Shown here: positions 25,801 to 33,821 of the stretch, piece after piece
Layout: each line of letters starts with the position of its first letter
How positions within the stretch are numbered: the stretch's first letter is position 1
Source: Herbaspirillum rhizosphaerae_A
GTDB lineage: Bacteria; Pseudomonadota; Gammaproteobacteria; Burkholderiales; Burkholderiaceae_D
NCBI RefSeq assembly: GCF_046025915.1
Contig: NZ_JAQQFR010000009.1
Location: 124,001-188,000, forward strand
Reading direction: 5' to 3'
DNA: 64,000 nucleotides
Notes under the pieces: model-generated
The model's database searches: none
What the model was told of the DNA's origin: nothing
Seen by the model: the letters and a program-made list of their open reading frames with translations, nothing else
Program-made: the position numbers and the translations under genes

Positions 25801-26565
25801 TTATGCGGCAGCTTTTTCGGCACCGCTGCCGGCCTGGCGATGACGCGCCATCAACGTTCCCAGACTGTCGCGCTGGGTGCCCTGGGCATCGAAGTTCTCC
25901 GGATCGAGCCAGTGCTCGAAAGCGCTTTTGACCTGCGGCCATTCGCTGTCCGTGATGGAAAACCATGCCGTATCGCGGCTCCGATTCTTGTACACCACCG
26001 CTTTGCGGAAGATGCCCTCGAAGGTAAAACCATACCGCAGCGCGGCTGCACGTGACGGCGCATTCAAGCTGTCGCACTTCCATTCATAGCGGCGGTAACC
26101 CAACTCGTCGAATGCGCGGCGCATCATCAAAAACATCGCCTCGGTGGCGGCCCGTGTGCGCTGCAGACGCGGCGAAAAATTGATGTTGCCCACTTCAATG
26201 GTGCCGAAGTTCGGATCCATGCGCATGAACGACGCTACGCCTACCGCGCGGTCGCTCTCCAGATCAACGATGGCGTGCATCATCGGATCTTTGCTGACGC
26301 TCATCTTTTCAACCCATTCGCGATACTCAGCAAAACTGGACGGCGGATTGGCAAACAGATACGTAAAGTTCTTGCCGCCTGCATCGTCGCCATTGGCCTC
26401 AAACAACTGTTCCGCATGCAGCTCGGCCTTGATTGGTTCGACACGGCAATAGCGGCCGACCATGGGCACCGACGGCGGCAACTGACGGGGCGTCCAGTCG
26501 ATCAACGGCAGGCCGACCGGCTGGCCGAATTCGTTACAGGCGTGAAGAGCGGTAGATGTTGTCAT
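25801..26565 (-). CDS. GNAT-family N-acetyltransferase (RimJ/RimL-like)
   Basis: Predicted acetyltransferase (254 aa). After a 60-residue N-terminal part (LPLIDWTPRQLPPSVPMVGR), the GNAT fold shows AIVDLESDRAVGVASFMRMD, GTIEVGNINFSPRLQRTRAA with the acetyl-CoA loop region, LGYRRYEWKCDSLNAPSRAA and ALRYGFTFEGIFRKAVVYKN, typical of RimJ/RimL-type enzymes acting on small substrates or protein N-termini. Cytoplasmic. Oriented away from the MocR regulator gene, which may control it together with the EamA gene downstream. Substrate unknown. Confidence 0.9.
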   Translation of the reverse strand: MTTSTALHACNEFGQPVGLPLIDWTPRQLPPSVPMVGRYCRVEPIKAELHAEQLFEANGDDAGGKNFTYLFANPPSSFAEYREWVEKMSVSKDPMMHAIVDLESDRAVGVASFMRMDPNFGTIEVGNINFSPRLQRTRAATEAMFLMMRRAFDELGYRRYEWKCDSLNAPSRAAALRYGFTFEGIFRKAVVYKNRSRDTAWFSITDSEWPQVKSAFEHWLDPENFDAQGTQRDSLGTLMARHRQAGSGAEKAAA

Positions 26566-26728
26566 AGGTGATGGAGACGCTGAATAGAAAATAGGAGAGC
26601 GATAAAAAATAAGGAAAACGAACGATCAGATTGTTGAACTAATCCGCACGAATCTGCACTGGAGCTCATAGATTAATGATAAATTTGGTCTTTCAAAAGA
26701 GCCAATATTCAGTATTTTTATCAAACCA

Positions 26729-28216
26729 ATGCAAAATAACCTGCATACCTCCCCTTTCCCTTTCGACCCCACCGGGATGCACCTCACACCCGGCAAGGGA
26801 TTGGCGGTGCAGCTGTATCAGAGCCTGCGCGACCGCATACTCGGCGGCCAGATTGACCGCCAGGTCAAGCTGCCAACCACGCGCGAACTGGCCCAGGCGC
26901 TCAAGGTGTCCCGCACGACGGTCGTGCGCGCCTACGATCAGTTGTATGCCGAGGGCTACATCAGCGCGCGCGTCGGCGATGGCACTTATGTCTCGGCACC
27001 GGCGACCGACATTCCCAAAACGCCAACACCCGTGAAGGCTGACATCAAGCCGCGCCTGTCCGCGCTGGGACAACGTGTCGCCACGCACACCAAGCTCATG
27101 CCGCAGCCCGGCAAGCCGCGTGCGTTCCGTCTCGGCGTACCGGCGCTGGATTTGTTTCCCGGAGATGTTTGGGCGCGGCTGCAAGCGGATTTCTGGCGAC
27201 GTACACCGGAGAGCCACATTGGTTACAGCGACCCAGCCGGCGATCCGCAACTGCGCGAAATGCTGGCGGGTTATCTGCGCAATGCGCGCGGTCTGGTGTG
27301 CGACCCGGATCAGATCATCATCACCGCCGGCACCCAACAGGCGCTGTTCATGTGTGCCCAGTTGCTGCTCAATCCCGGCGATCTGGCGGCAATGGAAAAT
27401 CCCGGCTATCCGCGCGCTGCATCGGCATTGACTCTGACGGGCGGCAAAGTCGTCGGTATCGGCGTTGATGCCGAAGGACTGATTGCCCAAGAGCTGCACG
27501 CCCATCGCGACATCCGCCTGACCTATGTCACGCCCTCGCATCAGTATCCCAGCGGGGTAACACTATCGCTGGCGCGCCGACTGGAATTGCTGGCCTGGGC
27601 CGAAGCCAATCAGAGTTACATCCTCGAAGACGACTACGACGGCGAGTATCGCTACAGCGGCACACCGTTGGCCTTGCTGGCATCGCTGGATCGCAGCGGA
27701 CGCGTGCTGTACATGGGCACATTTTCAAAAATTGCCTTCCCCGGCTTGCGGCTGGGTTATATCGTGGCGCCGCCGGCGTTGGCGAACACGCTGATCAATC
27801 TGCGCATGCAATACGACCGCCACTCGTCCGTATCCGAACAAGCGGTGATGGCGGAATTCATCGCACAGGGACATTTTCAGCGCCACGTACGCCGCATGCG
27901 GCGCGCCAGCCGGGCACGCCGCGACGCCATGACGCAAGCCTGGGATCGCATCCGTCCGGGCGGTCTTGTTTTGCCGCAGATTGATGCCGGTTTGCATTGC
28001 ACGGTGCGTCTGCCCTCGGTGGCACAACAAGAAGACATGATTGAAAAAGCGACGCGCGCAGGAGTGGAAATCGATGCCTTGACGCGCTTCTGGCTTCCCG
28101 ATGTTGTGAATCAGGACAGCGCCGACAACAGCGCCGGGCTTGTCATGGGCTTTGGCGGCGCAGATGAGACCGCCATTGTCGACGCGATTAAGGCGCTGGC
28201 AAAAGCGTGGCGTTGA
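26729..28216 (+). CDS. MocR-type regulator: GntR DNA-binding plus aminotransferase domain
   Basis: Transcription factor (495 aa) of the MocR/PdxR type. Residues about 22-90 form a GntR winged helix (LAVQLYQSLRDRILGGQIDR, then TTRELAQALKVSRTTVVRAY); a linker rich in Pro/Lys/Thr follows; residues about 130-490 are a class I aminotransferase-like domain with PLP lysine in YMGTFSKIAFPGLRLGY (about 334). Effectors are usually PLP with an amino acid. It is divergent from the GNAT/EamA pair and followed by a TauE gene 55 nt downstream, so both may be targets. An upstream in-frame extension is absent. Not necessarily PdxR itself. Confidence 0.92.
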   Translation: MQNNLHTSPFPFDPTGMHLTPGKGLAVQLYQSLRDRILGGQIDRQVKLPTTRELAQALKVSRTTVVRAYDQLYAEGYISARVGDGTYVSAPATDIPKTPTPVKADIKPRLSALGQRVATHTKLMPQPGKPRAFRLGVPALDLFPGDVWARLQADFWRRTPESHIGYSDPAGDPQLREMLAGYLRNARGLVCDPDQIIITAGTQQALFMCAQLLLNPGDLAAMENPGYPRAASALTLTGGKVVGIGVDAEGLIAQELHAHRDIRLTYVTPSHQYPSGVTLSLARRLELLAWAEANQSYILEDDYDGEYRYSGTPLALLASLDRSGRVLYMGTFSKIAFPGLRLGYIVAPPALANTLINLRMQYDRHSSVSEQAVMAEFIAQGHFQRHVRRMRRASRARRDAMTQAWDRIRPGGLVLPQIDAGLHCTVRLPSVAQQEDMIEKATRAGVEIDALTRFWLPDVVNQDSADNSAGLVMGFGGADETAIVDAIKALAKAWR

Positions 28217-28271
28217 TGTTCAAGCCATGGTTGACGAAAACGACGCAAAAATCAAAGGACGAAAATAACAC

Positions 28272-29018
28272 ATGGACTCAACGATTTTGATCATCGCCGT
28301 CGGCGCGATGGTTGCCGGCTTCGTTCAGGGCTTGTCGGGATTTGCTTTCGGACTGGTCGCCATGTCTTTCTGGGTCTGGACTATTGATCCGATGGTGGCG
28401 GCCGCATTGGTAGTGTTTGGCTCGTTGCTGGGACAAGTACTGGCCGTGTTCTCAGTGCGGCGCGGGTTCCAGCTGGGACGTTTGCTGCCCTTTGTGCTGG
28501 GCGGTCTGGTCGGGATCCCGATCGGCGTGTTCATCTTGCCTTTGCTCAACGCCAACATGTTCAAGCTGTTTCTGGGCGTCTTTCTGGCGATCTGGTGTCC
28601 AACCATGTTGCTGATTCCCAGGATGCCGCCCGTCAAATTCGGTGGACGTGCCGCCGACGGCGTGGTCGGCGTGATGGGAGGCATCATGGGCGGTATCGGT
28701 GGATTCAGCGGTGTCATTCCTACGCTGTGGTGCAATCTGCGCCGGCTGGACAAGGACGAACAGCGCTCCGTGATCCAGAACTTCAATCTGAGCATGCAGC
28801 TTGTCACTCTGACGATGTATATTTTCAGCGGCATTGTCACGCGCAAGATGTTGCCGATGTTCGGCATCGTCGCGCCGGCGATGTTGATTCCGACGCTGTT
28901 GGGAACCCGTCTTTATCTGGGTATCAGTGAAGCGACCTTTCGCAAGATCGTCCTGAGCCTGTTGACCTTGTCGGGATTTGCATTACTCGCCTCGTCGATC
29001 CCGAAATTGCTTACCTGA
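28272..29018 (+). CDS. TauE/SafE-family sulfite/organosulfonate exporter-like protein
   Basis: Integral membrane protein (248 aa) with eight predicted helices and the two glycine-rich repeats of this family: AGFVQGLSGFAFGLVAMSFW (about 15-34) and VGVMGGIMGGIGGFSGVIPT (about 133-152). Family members export sulfite, sulfonates or sulfoacetate, mostly without direct proof. Lies 55 nt after the MocR regulator and may be its target. Convergent with the LrgB-like gene 12 nt away, with no obvious terminator between them. Confidence 0.92.
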   Translation: MDSTILIIAVGAMVAGFVQGLSGFAFGLVAMSFWVWTIDPMVAAALVVFGSLLGQVLAVFSVRRGFQLGRLLPFVLGGLVGIPIGVFILPLLNANMFKLFLGVFLAIWCPTMLLIPRMPPVKFGGRAADGVVGVMGGIMGGIGGFSGVIPTLWCNLRRLDKDEQRSVIQNFNLSMQLVTLTMYIFSGIVTRKMLPMFGIVAPAMLIPTLLGTRLYLGISEATFRKIVLSLLTLSGFALLASSIPKLLT

Positions 29019-29030
29019 TATCAGCGAAAA

Positions 29031-29771
29031 TCAACGCGCCAGCAATCCGGCAAAGACCGGAATCAGCCACGGCGCCAGAAACGCCGTCAGCACGCCGTTA
29101 AGTCCCATGCCGAGACCGGCGAAAGCGCCCATCTCCGGACTGACCTGAAAAGCACGCGCCGTACCGATACCGTGCGAAGTCACGCCGAGCGCGAAACCGC
29201 GAACCTCAGCCGAATCAATGCGCATGCGATTGAACAGGAAGCGCGCAGCAATCGCGCCGAAGATCCCGGTGCTGATCACCAGCACCGCCGTCAATGCCGG
29301 CAGGCCGCCGAGCTTTTCCGCGACGCCCATGGCGATCGGCGTGGTCGCGGACTTGGGGCCGATAGACACCGCCAGTTGATACGATCCCCCCAGCAATACG
29401 GTCAAAGTCACTGCAGAAACGATTGCGGTCGCCGAGCCAGCGAGCAAGCCGCACAGCAACGGTAAAAAGGAGCTGCGCAAACGCGGCAACTGACGCGCCA
29501 GCGGAATCGCCAGCGCAACGGTGGCCGGCCCAAGCAGGAAGTGAACAAACTGAGCACCGGCGAAGTATTCGCTATATGGCATACCGCTTATCAGCAGCAC
29601 GGTACTGACCAGTGCGATGGCGATCGCCACAGGATTGGCCAGCGGAGAAAATTTGCAGCGCCCGTAAATCCAGTACGCGACAACATAAGCGCACAGGGTC
29701 AGCGTCAGTCCCAGCAATGGTGAGGCCGACAGATACACCCAGATCAGACCGAATGGCGGGATCTCACGCAT
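29031..29771 (-). CDS. LrgB/CidB-type membrane protein
   Basis: Inner-membrane protein (246 aa) of the LrgB family, second component of LrgAB/CidAB systems, originally linked to murein hydrolase control and later to pyruvate or glycolate transport. Hydrophobic throughout; VSIGPKSATTPIAMGVAEKL and RGFALGVTSHGIGTARAFQV match the conserved central and C-terminal parts (the second is the GxxSHGIGTA signature). The ATG at 29771 overlaps the end of the LrgA-like gene by 8 nt, so translation is coupled. An upstream in-frame extension was rejected because it lies inside the partner gene. Confidence 0.92.
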   Translation of the reverse strand: MREIPPFGLIWVYLSASPLLGLTLTLCAYVVAYWIYGRCKFSPLANPVAIAIALVSTVLLISGMPYSEYFAGAQFVHFLLGPATVALAIPLARQLPRLRSSFLPLLCGLLAGSATAIVSAVTLTVLLGGSYQLAVSIGPKSATTPIAMGVAEKLGGLPALTAVLVISTGIFGAIAARFLFNRMRIDSAEVRGFALGVTSHGIGTARAFQVSPEMGAFAGLGMGLNGVLTAFLAPWLIPVFAGLLAR

Positions 29772-30159
29772 GGCCGTCCTCCTTGCCTTCTTCCGGCTTG
29801 CCGGGCAAGGCTTCACGCCGCTTTTGCCAGTTCATGACAGCGCGTGTGACGGTGGCAGTCACGGCCAGCGTCAGCAAGGTGCTGACTGCGACCGCCAGGA
29901 TGACCGTCAGCCAGTGCCCTTTGACCTGCCCGGCAGCGGCGACGATGCCGACACCGGCCGGTACAAACAGCAAGGACAGATGCCGCAGCAACTCGGAGGC
30001 CGTCGCTTCGACTTTTTCCAGCAAAGGCGGATACGCCACCAGGCTGAAAAACAGCAGCAGCATGCCAACGACGGGGCCGGGGATCGGAAGTTTCAGGGCG
30101 AAGGTAATGCCTTCGCCGAGACATTGGAAGACCAACAGGGTCGCGAAACTGGCAAGCAT
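29764..30159 (-). CDS. LrgA/CidA-type membrane protein
   Basis: Small inner-membrane protein (131 aa), holin-like partner of LrgB. Four hydrophobic segments lie in residues 1-110: LLVFQCLGEGITFALKLPIP, then GPVVGMLLLFFSLVAY, LSLLFVPAGVGIVAAAGQVK and LTVILAVAVSTLLTLAVTAT. LPIPGPVVGM and the LFVPAGVG signature define the family. A charged C-terminal tail (QKRREALPGKPEEGKEDGHA) overlaps the lrgB start by 8 nt. The pair forms a two-gene operon whose regulator is not evident here. Confidence 0.92.
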   Translation of the reverse strand: MLASFATLLVFQCLGEGITFALKLPIPGPVVGMLLLFFSLVAYPPLLEKVEATASELLRHLSLLFVPAGVGIVAAAGQVKGHWLTVILAVAVSTLLTLAVTATVTRAVMNWQKRREALPGKPEEGKEDGHA

Positions 30160-30187
30160 TTCACTTCCCTTCGGTAGATGTGATCAA

Positions 30188-30667
30188 TCAAGACAGCTTG
30201 GCTTCTTCGAAACGCTGCGACAGCTCCGCACGCAGCTTCTTGCGCAGCTTGGCGGCTTCGAAGCGACGCTTTTCTTCTCCCGTGAACGGACGCAGTGACG
30301 GTACCGCCACCGGTTTACGCTCACCGTCAACCGCCACCATGGTGAAGAAACAGCTGTTCACGTGGCGCACTTCCTGAGTACGAATATTCTCGGCCACCAC
30401 TTTAATGCCGACTTCCATTGATGACGTACCGGTGTGATTGACGCTGGCCAGAAAGCTGACCAGTTCGCCGACGTGGATAGGCTGGCGAAACATCACCTGA
30501 TCCACACTCAGCGTTACCACGTATTGGCCGGCGTAACGGCTGGCGCACGCATAAGCGACTTGATCGAGGAATTTGAGAATGGTGCCGCCATGCACGTTGC
30601 CCGAAAAATTGGCCATGTCTGGCGTCATCAAAACGGTCATGGTGAGTTGGTGAGATGGCATGTCCAT
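30188..30667 (-). CDS. Acyl-CoA thioesterase (hotdog fold, YciA-like)
   Basis: Predicted acyl-CoA thioesterase (159 aa) hydrolysing CoA thioesters. HGGTILKFLDQVAYACASRY (residues about 27-46) holds the catalytic-type Asp on the central hotdog helix, followed by VVTLSVDQVMFRQPIHVGEL, the standard acyl-CoA hydrolase pattern. The C-terminal 40 residues are charged and helical (EEKRRFEAAKLRKKLRAELS). The ATG at 30667 (MDMPSHQLTMTVLMTPDMAN) fits the family start; a longer in-frame extension is not credible. It lies 28 nt upstream of the lrgA-like gene in the same direction and may share its transcript. Confidence 0.9.
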   Translation of the reverse strand: MDMPSHQLTMTVLMTPDMANFSGNVHGGTILKFLDQVAYACASRYAGQYVVTLSVDQVMFRQPIHVGELVSFLASVNHTGTSSMEVGIKVVAENIRTQEVRHVNSCFFTMVAVDGERKPVAVPSLRPFTGEEKRRFEAAKLRKKLRAELSQRFEEAKLS

Positions 30668-30892
30668 GGTGCGCGGCTTTCTCTTTTTTGATGAATTCAA
30701 GTGATATGTTTCATTTACGTCGCGCCGCCGGCTAACTTGAAGCCATCCCGGAAACTCAATTCTGAATTTCGGGCCCCCGACTTCTCCCGGTGCAGCGCAA
30801 CAAAGCGGCAAGCCTAACTGGAATAATCCTGTCAGGCAAGCCCAAACCTAAGCAAGTTTCCTGCCCAGCCAGCCCGTCTATGACCTTTGCGC

Positions 30893-31810
30893 TCAGCCTG
30901 CCTTGGAGAAATGCGCGTCGGCATTGCTCAGGAATTTGTCAACCGAGGCCGTGATGGCTTCCGGCGACCAGCCTGCCATATGCGGCGTCAGCACAACGTT
31001 CTTGAATTCCAGCAATTCCAGTGGCGGGTTCGGCTCGCTTTCATAAACATCCAGACCAGCGCCTCCGAGTTCACCTTTGCGCAAAGCCTCGGCCAGCGCT
31101 GCGGTATCAACCACGCTGCCGCGCGAAATATTGACCAGAAAACCCTTTGGGCCCAACGCCTGCAATTCACGCGCACCGATCAGATGCCGGGTGGCGGCAC
31201 CGCCTGGCGTGGCCATCACGACCACGTCGCACCAGCTTGCCAGTTGCGGCACGCTTTCGAAATAACGGTAATCGACGTCGTCACGGCGCGACCGGTTGAA
31301 ATAGCCGATTTCCATGTCGAAGGCAGCTGCACGGCGGGCAATTTTTTTGCCGATGGTGCCCAAGCCAACTACTCCCAGGCGCTTGCCCGCCAACTGCGGC
31401 GGAAGAACCAAGGCCTCGCGCCAGATACCGCTGCGGCACGCAATGTCGAGTTGGGGAATATTGCGCATCACGGCCAGCACCAGGCCCATCGCGTGATCTG
31501 CGACGCAATCGTCATTGGTGCCCGCGCCGGTAGCGACCTTGATGCCGTGCTTCTCGGCATGTGCACTGTCGATGTTCTCGAAGCCGGCACCGAGGGCGCA
31601 GACCAGCTCCAGCTGGCTCAGCGTATCCATCTCGGCCGCAGTGAGTCCGGTCGAACCATTGGTCAGCACCACTTTGACGTCTTTGGCGACGCCGGAAATA
31701 GCGGCATCGCGAGTCTGCTTGTCGGGCGCATAGAGGATCTCGAAAGCGCTGCCGATGGTGGCTTTGCTTTGTTCGGAAAGATGAATAAGGACCAGGAGTT
31801 GAGGTTTCAT
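30893..31810 (-). CDS. D-2-hydroxyacid dehydrogenase, NAD(P)-dependent
   Basis: Dehydrogenase (305 aa) of the D-isomer-specific 2-hydroxyacid family, probably acting on glyoxylate or hydroxypyruvate. Rossmann motif GVVGLGTIGKKIARRAAAF (about residues 145-163) and the catalytic set are visible: Arg in NISRGSVVD (about 228), Glu in DVYESEP (about 257) and His in TPHMAGW (about 275). The basic residues NRSRRDD after the second Rossmann strand favour NADP. Cytoplasmic, single gene, transcribed away from the MgtC-like locus. Confidence 0.92.
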   Translation of the reverse strand: MKPQLLVLIHLSEQSKATIGSAFEILYAPDKQTRDAAISGVAKDVKVVLTNGSTGLTAAEMDTLSQLELVCALGAGFENIDSAHAEKHGIKVATGAGTNDDCVADHAMGLVLAVMRNIPQLDIACRSGIWREALVLPPQLAGKRLGVVGLGTIGKKIARRAAAFDMEIGYFNRSRRDDVDYRYFESVPQLASWCDVVVMATPGGAATRHLIGARELQALGPKGFLVNISRGSVVDTAALAEALRKGELGGAGLDVYESEPNPPLELLEFKNVVLTPHMAGWSPEAITASVDKFLSNADAHFSKAG

Positions 31811-31929
31811 TGTCGGATTGAAATGGAAGGGAGAGGCGTAGTCTGAAGATATGCAATTTTATGGCGAATTGCATTACGACGCGCGACCACCCTCTGGTGC
31901 CCTGAAAGCAACACCATTCGCACTCTTGC

Positions 31930-31958
31930 TTGACGCGTTATTTCTCATCCTTTATATT
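31930..31958 (+). promoter_or_regulatory. Near-consensus sigma70 promoter of the MgtC-like gene
   Basis: TTGACG (31930-31935), 17-nt spacer, TATATT (31953-31958). The nearest convincing downstream gene start is 32268, so the predicted transcript has a leader of about 300 nt. This is one of the best promoter matches visible in the window. Confidence 0.7.
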
Positions 31959-31964
31959 GCGCCC

Positions 31965-32267
31965 ATCTCAATTTTTGGTGTTAACACGAAGTGGACAGTT
32001 GCTCTAGTTATTTAACGCAGACGGGTCGATAACCCGGACACGCTTCCCTCGCAGCACCATCATGGCTGCAGCCGAAGTTGTTCCGGTTGCAGTGTCGCGG
32101 TGAATTCTCACCCTTCCCTATCCAGTCTTCCCGTCTTTCATTTTTAATGCTTGCGCAGGCGGCTTGTTGCTCGCCCCGGCAGGCACGATGTGTGCGCGTC
32201 TCCGAGTTCATGTGCCAAGGCCTGTGAGCTATGCGCCGCGCACATCCGGATGTGGAAGGATTTCTTC
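31965..32267 (+). promoter_or_regulatory. Long structured leader of the MgtC-like gene
   Basis: About 300 nt with several hairpins: cgggt/acccg (32022-32036), ctgcagccg/cggttgcag (32067-32093, one G-U pair), ggtga/tcacc (32099-32112), then tgtgcgcg (32191-32198) pairing with cgcgcaca (32237-32244). The last segment overlaps a second, exclusive hairpin, the palindrome cacatccggatgtg (32241-32254), which directly abuts the ribosome binding site ggaagga (32254-32260). A 13-codon frame (32062-32103, MAAAEVVPVAVSR) lies inside, without a clear ribosome binding site. The layout suggests a switch controlling translation; the signal is unknown. I do not recognise an M-box or another known riboswitch. 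Confidence 0.45.
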
Positions 32268-32972
32268 ATGGATGCACACGTTTTCGCTCTACGGATTTTG
32301 CTGGCACTGGTTCTCGGCTCCATCATCGGCGCCGAACGCCAGATGCGGCAGCGCATGGCCGGCTTGCGCACCAATGCGCTGGTCGCCACCGGCGCGGCAC
32401 TGTTTGTCATGGTCTCTGCATTCGAGACCGACCCACAAGGCGCTACGCGCATCGCCTCTTACGTCGTCTCCGGCATTGGTTTTCTCGGCGCCGGTGTGAT
32501 CATGCGCGAAGGCGCCAATGTACGCGGCCTCAACACCGCCGCGACCTTATGGTGCTCAGCCGCCATCGGCGTGCTGTCGGGGCTCGGACATGCGTTAGAA
32601 GCCACTATCGGCGCCGGCGCCATCCTGGGCGCTAACGTGCTGTTGCGCAGTGTCGCGCATCTGATCAACAAACAAGATCTGCAACGCGCAACCGAAGTCG
32701 AACAGGTCTATCGCCTCTCCATCGTTTGCCGTCCCGACGATGAAGTGCAAGTCCGCACGTTGATGCTACATATGCTCAACGGCATGCCGCACCTGGTCGT
32801 ACAGTCACTGCATAGCGAAGACCTGCCTTCCGGTAATCAGTTAGAAGTCCGCGCGGACCTGATCACCTCGCCCAGCAATCACTTGCAGCTGGAACAGATC
32901 GTCAGCCGGGTCAGCCTGGAAAAAGGCGTCAGCGCAGCGCGATGGGCTGTCTTGAATGTCGTCGAAGTGTAG
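32268..32972 (+). CDS. MgtC/SapB-family membrane protein
   Basis: Inner-membrane protein (234 aa) related to MgtC, linked in other bacteria to growth at low Mg2+, ATP synthase control and virulence. Residues 1-140 hold about five helices with the family sequences LVLGSIIGAERQMRQRMAGL, LRTNALVATGAALFVMVS and IGFLGAGVIMREGANVRGLN. Residues about 150-234 are a soluble ACT-like domain (VYRLSIVCRPDDEVQVRTLM ... SLEKGVSAARWAVLNVVEV). The ATG at 32268 has ribosome binding site aaggatttcttc; upstream in-frame codons were rejected because they lie in the structured leader. Followed by a related small gene. Confidence 0.92.
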   Translation: MDAHVFALRILLALVLGSIIGAERQMRQRMAGLRTNALVATGAALFVMVSAFETDPQGATRIASYVVSGIGFLGAGVIMREGANVRGLNTAATLWCSAAIGVLSGLGHALEATIGAGAILGANVLLRSVAHLINKQDLQRATEVEQVYRLSIVCRPDDEVQVRTLMLHMLNGMPHLVVQSLHSEDLPSGNQLEVRADLITSPSNHLQLEQIVSRVSLEKGVSAARWAVLNVVEV

Positions 32973-33134
32973 ACCGCTGGCGTTATAGCAGCATTGCAGG
33001 AACAGCTTGTACATCGCTGAACGCACCTGAAAACAATTACGCAAGAGTTACACAGAATTTATACATAAGAGGATCATCTCGCCGCAACCGGACAATTCGG
33101 CGGCACGAGCGATCCAGGGGAAAGGAGTAAAGCC

Positions 33135-33491
33135 ATGCGCATCACCAAACTGGAAACCAAACTCGATACCTTCTTCAACGGCAACTATTTTTTCAACAAT
33201 ACGCCACCGGTTCCGCTGCAACGCCTGCCGTACGAAGTGATCGCATCATGCCGTTGCGACGAGGCGCAGCACATCGAAGAACTGATCCTGCTGCAATTGG
33301 AAGACGGCTTCGATCAGGGCTATGAACTGGAAATCAAACCGCGCGCGCACCAGCAACTGGTGGACTACACCATTTCCCTGACCTGCACCACCGCCGAACG
33401 CGCCGCTTTGGTGCGTCTGGTGAGCCGCCTGGGCCTGGAAAAATGCGTCCGCAGCGTGCGTTGGCAAAGCGTACCGGGGGCACGCAGTTGA
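33135..33491 (+). CDS. Stand-alone MgtC C-terminal (ACT-like) domain protein
   Basis: Soluble 118-aa protein without membrane segments. Its C-terminal half (TAERAALVRLVSRLGLEKCV, then RSVRWQSVP) parallels the end of the MgtC-like protein just upstream (LQLEQIVSRVSLEKGVSAARWAVLN), and an earlier acidic strand-loop region is also similar in layout. I infer a detached paralogue of the regulatory domain, which might pair with or compete against that domain. Excellent ribosome binding site (aaaggagtaaagcc). 162 nt after the MgtC gene with no terminator seen between them, so co-transcription is likely. No family name recognised. Confidence 0.75.
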   Translation: MRITKLETKLDTFFNGNYFFNNTPPVPLQRLPYEVIASCRCDEAQHIEELILLQLEDGFDQGYELEIKPRAHQQLVDYTISLTCTTAERAALVRLVSRLGLEKCVRSVRWQSVPGARS

Positions 33492-33821
33492 GCCATGCGG
33501 GATCCCGCTGCTTCATCAGTGAAACGGATGATGACACTCCGCAAAAATCAGAATCAGGTAACTAAGAAGAAGCGGATATGTCGCCGGATGAATCATGTCA
33601 GCGAGAGAAATGAGCGGGATTAATTCATCTTCTCTTTGCGCACATTTCTACGCATTACTGCTATCGTGTAAGTACTTCGTTGCTATTTTCACTGCACCAA
33701 AAATAAGTACAAACAAGTACATGACGCAAGTACAGTGCGTCGACAGTAAAAACTCTTTGTTATAGCCCGTAGTTATGTTTCACCGATATCCGTTCATAGA
33801 ACGAAAATGGAATCGATCTAG
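33492..33821. other. Intergenic region upstream of the diguanylate cyclase gene
   Basis: 330 nt without a gene. A perfect 12-bp palindrome gcgggatcccgc lies just after the preceding stop. Four aagtac copies occur at 33670, 33705, 33715 and 33728, which may be protein-binding sites for the downstream gene. The last 60 nt are AT-rich. No strong ribosome binding site precedes the ATG at 33822. Confidence 0.45.

Noticed and set aside
30887..31846. 319-codon plus-strand frame
   Set aside because: Antisense of the 2-hydroxyacid dehydrogenase, whose catalytic residues are all present on the minus strand.
32062..32103. 13-codon leader peptide MAAAEVVPVAVSR
   Set aside because: No ribosome binding site and it coincides with a hairpin; too short to support as a gene.
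31965..32267. Possible M-box or other known riboswitch before the MgtC-like gene
   Set aside because: None of the conserved M-box segments, nor those of the other riboswitch classes I know, could be found; only generic alternative hairpins are visible.
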